Source: Kingdonia uniflora
Taxonomy: Eukaryota > Streptophyta > Magnoliopsida > Ranunculales > Circaeasteraceae
Assembly: GCA_014058105.1 (NCBI GenBank)
Contig: JACGCM010000012.1
Location: 310,001 to 374,000, forward strand
Length of the DNA: 64,000 nt
Direction: 5' to 3'
Positions 56,400 to 64,000 of this stretch are shown here, piece after piece (position 1 is the first letter of the stretch; every line of letters starts with the position of its first letter). Made by a program: the position numbers and the translations under genes. The notes beneath the pieces are model-generated. The model was not told the DNA's origin. It did no database searches and saw only the letters and a list, made by a program, of their open reading frames with translations.

Positions 56400-57300
56400 A
56401 TTAAAAGCAAACTGAAGATAAGGTAGACTCTTATCCCAAGTTTGTGGTTACTTGTAATGGAATCCCCTCAGTAAGTATACCAACGTCCTATTAGTGACCT
56501 CTGTCTACGAGCGAAAGGTATTACTCCTTGTAAACTTCGTATCTATCATCCCCCATTAAGACCTCAAAAAATGTCAAAATAAAATAAAAATGACTATCTC
56601 GATCTAAAATAATAGAAGAAGGCAACCCGAAGTACTTCCCTACATGAAAGAAGAATAACTTAGCCGTTCCTTCACCTGTGACTGTCTTCTGGCATAGTAT
56701 AATGATTATCATCTTGTTGAAGCGATATACCACAATAAACAAATAATCTTTCCCCGACTTGATAACAGGCAAACCGCTCTTAAAATCTATCAAAATACTT
56801 TCCTGCGGTCGGCTAGGTACTGGTAAAGGATACAACCCTAACTTTCGACTAGAAGGCTTTGAGGTGTTGCATAAAATGCAACCATGAACTGCCTGGGTAA
56901 CATTTATTTCACCTATGACTGTCTTTTGGCTTAGAATAATGATTATCATCTTGTTGAAGCGATATACCACAATAAACAAATAATCATTCCCTGACTTTTT
57001 AACAGGCAAACCACCCATAAAATCTATTGAAATACTTTCCCGCGGTCGGCTAGGTAATGGTAAAGGATACAACCCTAACTTTCGACTAGAAGGCTTTGAG
57101 GTGTTGCATAAAATGCAACTATAAACTGTCTAAACAACATTTATATGCATCTTCAGCCAGTAAGCATAACGCCTCAGATTAAAATAGAGTCTTCTCAACT
57201 CCAAAATGATCTGCAACTCTAGAATTATTTGCCTCATGAATCTACTATAAATGAACTCCGTCTTCTAGTATACACAGTAAACTTCCATGGTATATAAAAC
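56400..57300 (-). pseudogene. Integrase of Gypsy-B, with internal duplication
   Basis: The open frame 56521-57072 reads 'LYPLPLPSRPRESISIDFMG' (the block at the start of the catalytic core, usual form 'MDFVGGLP'), 'GNDYLFIVVYRFNKMI' and later 'GLPSSIILDRDSHFYFILTF' (second catalytic D, usual 'SDRDSRF'). The first block occurs twice, 79 codons apart, because of an in-frame duplication, so the first catalytic D is present twice. The glutamate region is not clear. Confidence 0.75.
56640..57115. repeat. 237-bp in-frame tandem duplication in Gypsy-B integrase
   Basis: The motif 'gactgtctt(c/t)tggc(a/t)tag' occurs at 56680 and 56917, and the 'ggtaaaggatacaaccctaa' block at 56824 and 57061. The period of 237 bp equals 79 codons and keeps the frame. 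The copies have diverged slightly. Confidence 0.9.
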
Positions 57301-58720
57301 CATCATTTAGCTAGTACTCATAAGTCTTCTCTTACAGTAGTTTCTGGTAAACCACCCCAAACTTTGTGCTTATGCCATACCCTTGAACTTACTTAGAAGG
57401 AACAATAGGCCGAATCTTCATAGCAACCAGCAATGCGGAACTTACTGGTTGTGGCGGTCGAGATAACATATTAGCCAACTTATTGTTTACTCTCTTCTTG
57501 TACTTGATAATGATAGTAAACTGTTGTAGGTACGACATTCACTTCATATGGCGAGATTGTTGAAGTTTAGACTGTATAGCTAAGAACTGAAGTGGCTTGT
57601 GATCTAAGTGAGCCACAACTTTCTTTCCCAATAAGTAACTCCTCTAATGCTTTACTGCTTGATGTAATGAGTAGAGCTCTTTATCATAACTCGAATAGTT
57701 TAGAACAGGTCTACTAAACATCTCATAGTGATATATACCAGGCTTTCCATCCAGAAGTAACATTTCCCCTAAAGCAAAGTTAGATGCATTGGTCTTTACC
57801 TCAAAAGGTCTTTATAAATTTCGCAATGCTAACATAGGTTCATCCGATATCTTCCATTTCAACAACTGATGAAAAGTTTCCACGTTCTTGGCGCCCCACT
57901 TAAACTTTGGATTTGCCTTTGTCAAAGAATATAAGGTACTGAAATTTGTGAAAAATGCTTGATGAGCTTACACAGATAGTGACACGAGTCCGTGAAACTC
58001 CTAACTTCAGTTACTGATTGAAGGCTAGGCCAATTAGTAATGACCTGAAACTTCTCTTGATCTACCTTCAGGTTGCCACCTTCAACAATGGACCCAAGGT
58101 ATGCAAGGTCTTCCTTCCTAAACTTGCACTTCTTCCCATTAAGGCATAGCTTTTTTGCCCTCAACACTTCCAACACCCTTCGTATGTGAATAACATGATC
58201 CTCTCATGTAGCACTATTTATCAAGATATCATCTAAATATACAATAATAAAATTGTCAATAAAATCACGAAGTACCTCATTCATCAAATGCATGAGAGTA
58301 GCTAGAGCGTTACGAAACCCATACGACATTACTATCCACTCGAAGAGCCCTTTTTCGATCTTAAAAGGTTATTTCCATGTGTCTTCTTCACGGATTCTAC
58401 CATGGTGGTGACCTGATTTAGGATTCAACTTTATAAAATATTGAGCATTTTACAACTGATCCAATAGATCATCAATCCTCAGTAAAAGATACCGATTCTT
58501 CACTGTAATCTTGTTGAGCGCCCTATATCCATACACATCTGATATGTCATGTCCTTCTTCTGTACCAACAAAACTTTAGATCCACAAGGCGAACAACTAG
58601 GCTAAATTTCTCCTTGCTCTAGAAGCTCCTATATCTATGTATTAATCTCCTCAGATTCATTGATAGAGGTATGATACAACCCTATATTTGGTGAGGGTAT
58701 ATCACTTACCAATTGAATAT
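57300..58720 (-). pseudogene. Reverse transcriptase and RNase H of Gypsy-B
   Basis: The catalytic block near 58222-58250 reads 'FIIVYLDDILIN', with YLDD intact. Downstream 57922-58176 gives 'VLRAKKLCLNGKKCKFRKED' and 'LAYLGSIVEGGNLKVDQEKF', the thumb region (family 'YLGH.IS..GI..DP.K'), and 'TEVRSFTDSCHYLCKLIKHF' (family 'V..LR.FLGL..YYR.FI..F'). RNase H further downstream is only faintly visible. Several frameshifts. Confidence 0.75.
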
Positions 58721-58960
58721 CATACTCTACTATCCTCTTAGGAGGCATACCCTTTACACCATGAAACAACTCCACAAACTCCTCTTACAACTTACCAATC
58801 TCGGTTTGTTGCTTAGGAGAAAAACCACGGTAAACAAAATGCTAGCCAAAGTACTCTGCTCAACTGGTCGTATCACCAACAACGCAAATCTCCCACTTCC
58901 ATTAATTAACCTCTTAACCTGAGTCGCCGTTACAAAATTTTGTGTTGTAGCATGCTCGCT

Positions 58961-59242
58961 TCAAATATTTATGTGGAACTCCTTCCCATCCTTTATATAA
59001 TGATATTTTCGAGCTCTCCTGTATTGGATAACATCTCTGTCCCATTGATATGGACAGCCAAAAATAACCTGATATACATTCAGGGGAACCAGCTCACACG
59101 TAACCTCATAAATGTAATGATTAGTGATAGCAAATATGAAAGTACACTGCCTCATGATTTTCAATTCTACATTTTTCTGAACCCAACCCAATGCATACGG
59201 TCTAGGGTGAGCAGTCGTATCTAAACCCATCTTCTCCACCAC
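58961..59242 (-). pseudogene. Protease of Gypsy-B (C-terminal part)
   Basis: Reads 'TAHPRPYALGWVQKNVELKI', 'CTFIFAITNHYIYEVTCELV' and 'PLNVYQVIFGCPYQWDRDVI', matching the retropepsin region of plant chromoviruses ('HP.PYPLGWV...', 'DVVPLDVCGVV.GSPY'). The catalytic D-S/T-G block upstream is not intact in this frame. Confidence 0.7.
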
Positions 59243-59489
59243 CGCGTCAGAGATCAGTTTCGTCTAACTTACATGATCAATAATATTTTCTACAACACTC
59301 TGCTTAACCTGTATGCCGACATAGAAAAGTTCTTCACGACTTGCTTTTTATAGACATGTAGGTTGCTTGAACATAAAAGTAAGTTTGATCTCCAATTTTC
59401 GTACTTCCAGAAGATCTTTTATAATTTGCGCCGCTAATGTTTTTTTTTCCTACTTACCCTTCTCCTCCTTCGGTCTGAGTTAAGGGTGG

Positions 59490-60541
59490 AGTTTCCAGCA
59501 ATTCTCTTTATTGTGCCCACTAATTCCGCAATGATTGCAAAAGTTCTTCTTCAAAGTTGAACCATCTCCACTCTTTTCACCCTTTTTCCTATTCTACCAA
59601 CTAGATTTGTTCCTAGATTTCTGATTGTCTTCCTACGTTTTGATTTTTAGGGTTTTGCCTTCTATAGCAATCGTCTTCACAATAGCATCTTTAATCGTCT
59701 CAATGATGAACCGTTTCAGTTCTTTCTGTATGTACTCTTTAGGACCTCCTATATAGTTCATGAATAAATTGTATTCATCAACATCAATACCCAAATCTAG
59801 GGCTTGGTTATGAAATTTAGTAGTGTACACTTGCACAGACTGCTCAAATTTCTGGTGAAAGTACTGCCACTTAAGCCGTCGATCCTGCTCAAGCCCAATA
59901 GGATAAAACTATTTTCGAGCCAACTCCTTGAATTTCTTCCAAGTCAGTTTTAATACATCGTGGCAATTTTGATAGGATCTCTACCATGTAAGGGCATGAC
60001 TCAAAAACTTCAATGTAACGAAACTGATCCTTTGGGAATTAGAATATTGATAGATTGCATAATTCATTTTTAATCTATCAATCCAATTGATCAATTTTTT
60101 GGCATCCACATATCCGCTAAAAACTGGGATATCGATTTTAAAATCAATCTTAAGATTTTCATGGGATTCATAGACTTACCAGCATCAGCATTTCCTCAGC
60201 TTCAAATTCTATAGATTCCCCAAATTCAGTACCTTTCACTTCTATCTCATCAACCTTCATCTTCATTACATGATCTAGTCGTTTAGAAGATAAAGACGTA
60301 GAGTTTTTGTTGGCAGACATCCCTTATAAAACTTTGTAACTGTAGTTGCAAGGGCTGAAACTTGCTCCTCAAGTTTTATGATGCGATCGCTGCTACTTCC
60401 TGGTTCTTCACTATTTTCAATCATCCCGATCCCAATCTCCTTCCTCTTCTTTTGATTGGGTTTTCTGTGAATCCTCAAAAGATGCCTAAGTTCTTTACCA
60501 GATTGCTTTGATCGGTCACGCGTTGAGACCATAAATTGCAA
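59490..60541 (-). pseudogene. gag of Gypsy-B
   Basis: Starts 'MVSTRDRSKQSGKELRHLLR' at 60532, a usual chromovirus Gag start. 59633-59836 gives the capsid C-terminal part ('VYTTKFHNQALDLGIDVDEY', 'YIGGPKEYIQKELKRFI'). The zinc knuckle at 59498-59539 reads CNHCGISGHNKENC, a perfect C-x2-C-x4-H-x4-C. Stops and frameshifts lie between. Confidence 0.8.
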
Positions 60542-60574
60542 TTACTCTACAAATGATCATTATTATCTCCTTTG

Positions 60575-60588
60575 ATACCACTTAATCC
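60575..60588 (-). other. Primer binding site of Gypsy-B
   Basis: The minus strand reads TGGTATCAAAG about 10 bases inside the LTR edge, close to the initiator-Met tRNA type TGGTATCAGAGC. Confidence 0.6.
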
Positions 60589-60594
60589 ACAATT

Positions 60595-60855
60595 TGTTAC
60601 AGAACTCTAAAATAATCTAAGAACAAAATAAGAATAGTTTGAGATTTTGAGGAGAAAACCCTCGAACTAGGTTAGTTAATCCTACTCAAATTGAGATTAA
60701 TTTTGATCGGTCATAGGGGAAAATATTATATCGAAATGATTAAAAATTCCTTAATCCCGTTCGTTTGTATACTCGCTCACGTAAATTCCATAGGTTTTAT
60801 CGGCGTTGAGAAAGAAATGTAGAATATAAAAGGTTATTTAGATCCTCCTGGATCA
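60595..60855 (-). repeat. 5' LTR of Gypsy-B
   Basis: Begins TGATCCAGGAGG in element orientation; ends GTTCTGTAACA. Shorter than 55288-55677 because of an internal deletion. Confidence 0.8.
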
Positions 60856-61541
60856 ATACATTCCCAAAGAACTCGTGCATTCTTTTCCTTGATGTTCACC
60901 GATGCCATTTTAGTGACGATGAGATGGTCAATGGTGGCGATGAACTTTGTAATGAGAATAGGGAAGACTATTGGATCAGTCTTTGGAGCTCTTACCTTTG
61001 GTATCGCCTTGATCATCGACTCCATAATGATCTGGAGTATATTGTAGGAAGAATCCCCCTTTTGGAAGAAAAATTGGAATTGAAGGAACGTGTGGTAGGC
61101 GTCGGTCTAGCGGAGACAAGGATGGATGTTGGTAACGTACCATTTGTACACCGCAAATTAATTGCGGTGTAGAGTGTTCGCCTTAATTCCATTATTGTCG
61201 AACTCTTCGCTATACGGCACATCTAACACTGTGTCGTAGCCACGATATCTAGAGATCTCCTCGTTATTGAAACTAGGGAGTTTCTACACGATGTTGGTGA
61301 GGTTAGAGATAGTCGTGAGAGTGTAGTGGTGATCTCCCCATTTGAATTGTACCATGCAAATATCCATGTCTGGATTTGAGACGTTCTTATAGAAGCAATG
61401 TATGAGCTTCGGACAATACTTGTGTCCCTCCGCATAGTAAAGCGATCTCCATTTATAACGGACACCTTTTGCATTGTAGAACGGAGCATTTTCGACCATT
61501 ATTCTCTCATTGAGCTCTTCCAAGACAAATTCTTTACCCAT
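60856..61541 (-). pseudogene. Transposon-type ORF, upstream part ('putative plant transposon protein' domain-like)
   Basis: Starts at 61541 with 'MGKEFVLEELNERIMVENAP', then 'RYKWRSLYYAEGHKYCPKLI', 'HCFYKNVSNPDMDICMVQFK' and 'YTLTTISNLTNI'. After stops it continues 'YRGYDTVLDVPYSEEFDNNG', 'IMESMIKAIPKVRAPKTDPI' and 'VFPILITKFIATIDHLIV'. The pattern (W-x-L..., L-x-x-FY-x-N, V(R)G-x-x-V-x-F, ..FP-x-LIT) is that of a domain often found in plant retrotransposon ORFs and annotated as putative plant transposon protein. Gypsy-B cuts it at 60856, and the continuation is probably 55287-54836. Confidence 0.5.
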
Positions 61542-62880
61542 TCTGACTTGGGATGAAGTTGTGAGGGAGTAATTAATTTTGAAGAAGAAGAAGATGTGAG
61601 TCCAACCATGTCAGTAGCTAGCGATTGCTGGTGCTAAGCCTAAGGCTAGCGGTGATCATTGGTGGGCCGTCTCTGTTGGTGCTCTACTTCTTGCGGGGTG
61701 CTTGTGAGAGAAAGAAAAGATGAAAATGATGTAGAATGGGTGAACACCCCCCTTGTATTTTTAGGGAAAACCTCTTGTATTTCAATTTTGAATAGGAGAG
61801 GGGTATTCTCGTAAATAATGTAACCTAGGGTTGAGTAGTTGGAGACCAACTTTTAACCCATGTCCCCATGTGAAATAAATCACATGGGTATGTTCCTAGG
61901 ATTCCTCCCAAGATTTGAGTAGGAAGTTCAAACGCTTGGCTTTTGAATTCAAATTAAAAGTAGAGGGGTATACTTGACTTTTTCTTATGTTCTCATCTTT
62001 TAGAAGCTTTGGGAATGCTACTAAACCCTTAATATTGTACATCATGGTGTATGCTCTTAATGACAACTTTAGCTTACAAAAAAATAGCCCTAATACTAAA
62101 TAAATAAACTATTAAAATCTAAAATGCTAGGGGTCACATAGGTAATCCCTTGCACTTGGGTTGCCTCCCAATAAGTGCTAACTTTAACGTCTTCAGTTAG
62201 AATAATGTACCCCAAACTTGATTTTTGCAATATGGTCAAAGGAGTACATTGTAAATAAACAATGAACTATCCTGGTTGCAGATTCTCTTTCAAGAGTCAA
62301 AGCATACCAGAATGGTCATTCCTTTCAACTGTAGCATGGATATAGATATAGTCCATAAGAAATGGGCTAATTTAGATAATAATTTTTTCAGACACATAGT
62401 TAATATTTTTTCGCAGAATAATTCTAGAATCATAGAATTATCACGTTGTCCACTAAAATTATATGAGATTATTTAAAATATATATTTCCTCAATATATTA
62501 CTTAATTTAAAAGATAGCTTGCCTAGGTTAATATTATTCTAGAGAACCTTCAAAACCTCTGTACTATCATTAATAGTCCTAAAAATGTGACATATGGTTT
62601 TGGCGAAATCAACCTTTGAAACATTCTTAAAATCATAATTTTTCAAAAAGATATTTTCTTTGAAGGGATGAAAAAGTATGAAAAAAATATGGAACTATGA
62701 ATGCGTGGGGATGATGTAGGCACCATAAAGACTTTCAACATTGAACTTATAACTTCTAAAGGGCATTTTGTACTATTGGTCATAAGGTCACATGTTCCCT
62801 CTTGAGAATCGACTTGCTTATTATCATGTTTCGGTTCAATTTCGTGGCAATGTTGAGACTTAGTTGTAGTTAGAAATGGC
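61542..62880. other. Non-coding stretch with retrotransposon-type motifs
   Basis: At about 62150-62230 the words 'cttgggttgcctcccaa' and 'ccccaaacttgatttttgc' occur, both common near the PPT of Athila/Tat-type gypsy elements. The latter resembles the tract at 17331-17348. No LTR pair could be defined. No gene seen. Confidence 0.4.
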
Positions 62881-62889
62881 TATATTACT

Positions 62890-64000
62890 TTCTAAATTAT
62901 GGGGTCATCCCTATCTTGGAAATAATTCACACATTTGTTTATAAGGTTTTTGCAATCATTGTCAATCTCGTATAATTCATCAAAATTAATCATGGTTATG
63001 GTACCCTCGTGTAGTTCAGCTGATACTGGAGGTAGGGAATTTTTGGTAGGTAGTACTGATGAAGGTGACAATGGCGATAAAAGCAAGGTTGCGAATGAGA
63101 TAACTGTTTGTTCAACGATAGGAGATGTACATGTTAGAGTATTTATGATTATTTCATCATGATCATCTGAGAAATCATTATAGACTTTGGTAAAATATTC
63201 ATTCTTAGTCATGATAACATTTTTAACCTACTGGCAATCTTCGAGTACCTAAATGGGAAGGGTGCTGACCTTGGTAAGTTGGTATCTATCCTTATTCAAG
63301 TAGACATCGTAGATATCATTCTCTAATAGACATGCGTTATATTCTAAGTCATCCTCTAAGTCCTGGTAGTCCTCGAGAGTCATTTGAGAATCGAATAGTG
63401 AGTCTAAACTTATTTGGGTCATCATGTATCAGATACGTTGAAGGTGATCATTGACATTCTCAAGATATTCTTGACTTTTAGATTCAGTCTCATTATGGAT
63501 ATTTAATATTTTATCTTCCCTAATGTTATCATTAGGAACATCCTTTGCATCTTGAGATGTAAGAGGATATTGACAATGTTCAAATTTATCATGGTTTAGA
63601 TCAAGTGAGAAATGATTATCATTCTAACTTTCAGGTATGTGAGGTGGTCTTAGGATATGTGGGAATTGGGACAACTTATCGGGGGTTATCCATTAAATAA
63701 TGTCCATTATAAGGGCCTTATTAAACACTTCGGTACATAGGCCATAAACGTTGGAATTAAGATATTCTTCTTGGTGATCTGCATCATTATCGAAGAATGG
63801 TATTTTAATATGGATAGTCGAAAATTATTGTTACTCATTGAGTGAAGGTACAACCTGGGGCGATGTTGTTTGGGTCAAAGTATTATTGAACTATCATTCT
63901 GTGGTATTAGGCAACTTTTCTTGCTCTTTTAAGGGTATTGAGAGAACAATCGTATCTTTATTGAGTGATTGAGTCTTTATCTAGGAGAGTGACTATTATT
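62890..64000 (-). pseudogene. Degenerate acidic ORF running off the window, unknown
   Basis: One minus-strand frame can be followed from about 63690 to 62892 with a handful of stops: 'LSQFPHILRPPHIPES', 'HFSLDLNHDKFEHCQYPLTS', 'DSQMTLEDYQDLEDDLEYNA', 'MTKNEYFTKVYNDFSDDHDE' and 'NFDELYEIDNDCKNLINKCV'. It is rich in Asp, Glu, Asn and Ile. Its length with few stops and its position beside gypsy-type motifs suggest a retrotransposon ORF, but no domain is recognisable. Confidence 0.35.

Larger units (their letters stand above)
55288..60855 (-). mobile_element. Ty3/gypsy element, chromovirus-type (Gypsy-B)
   Basis: Minus-strand order: 5' LTR (60595-60855), PBS, gag, protease, reverse transcriptase, integrase, PPT and 3' LTR (55288-55677). 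The coding part is 4.9 kb and broken throughout by stops and indels. A CCHC-zinc-knuckle Gag and the protease type suggest a plant chromovirus. A chromodomain was not recognised. No convincing 5-bp target duplication could be set (TAATT left, ATACA right), so the ends may have decayed or recombined. Confidence 0.8.

Noticed and set aside
55283..60860. TAATT/ATACA as target duplication of Gypsy-B
   Set aside because: The pentamers match at too few positions to be a duplication.

Overview
This window is nuclear DNA of a flowering plant, probably a eudicot. It is a deeply nested pile of transposable elements with fragments of plant genes among them. The evidence is plant-type Ty1/copia and Ty3/gypsy polyproteins, Mutator-type and CACTA-type DNA transposon ends, GT-AG introns, and pieces of plant genes: an LPE1-like PPR protein, SmE, PDS5, a proton-pump-interactor-like protein and an alpha/beta-hydrolase-like protein. 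I found no intact host gene, rRNA, tRNA or CRISPR array. The species cannot be told from the sequence.

Layout. (1) 131-7294 is a complete but decayed copia element (Copia-A, minus strand) with two LTRs, PBS, PPT and a 5-bp target duplication GTTTC. (2) About 7960-14725 is a second, older relative (Copia-B, minus strand) without recognisable LTRs. It is split by a 1.33-kb solo LTR at 11463-12792, and a sister LTR lies at 16071-17330 beside a polypurine tract. (3) 19125-19961 holds abutting fragments of a PPR gene and, more tentatively, a rhodanese-like gene. (4) 20115-52054 is bounded by 273-bp terminal inverted repeats and a 9-bp target duplication CCAATGAAC. I read it as one Mutator-like element grown to 32 kb by nesting. 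Inside are an SmE exon, a CACTA element (tnp2 and tnp1-type pseudogenes from 26.7 kb, 3' terminus at 51218), a PDS5 fragment in a tnp1 intron, an alpha/beta-hydrolase pseudogene, and a complete 14.4-kb Tat-lineage gypsy element (31136-45501, TSD GAAAG) that splits the hydrolase. A 2.1-kb LTR-like block (46715-48806) lies next to the second hydrolase fragment. (5) 52.9-53.3 kb holds a proton-pump-interactor-like fragment, followed by a second CACTA-like end at 54204. (6) 55288-60855 is a second gypsy element (Gypsy-B, minus strand), apparently inserted in a minus-strand transposon-type ORF whose halves lie at 54836-55287 and 60856-61541. (7) 62.9-64 kb is a degenerate minus-strand ORF running off the window.

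How the parts relate. Nesting gives an order of events: the CACTA tnp1-type gene is the scaffold, PDS5 and hydrolase pieces lie between its exons, and the Tat element landed later in the hydrolase region. The Tat element is notable for a 6-kb block on the strand opposite to gag-pol, with its own TATA boxes, introns and a long coiled-coil ORF, followed by a tandem repeat array. Both gypsy elements carry separate tandem duplications of about 230 bp within integrase. All coding regions recognised are broken by stops or frameshifts, except some single ORFs in the antisense block.
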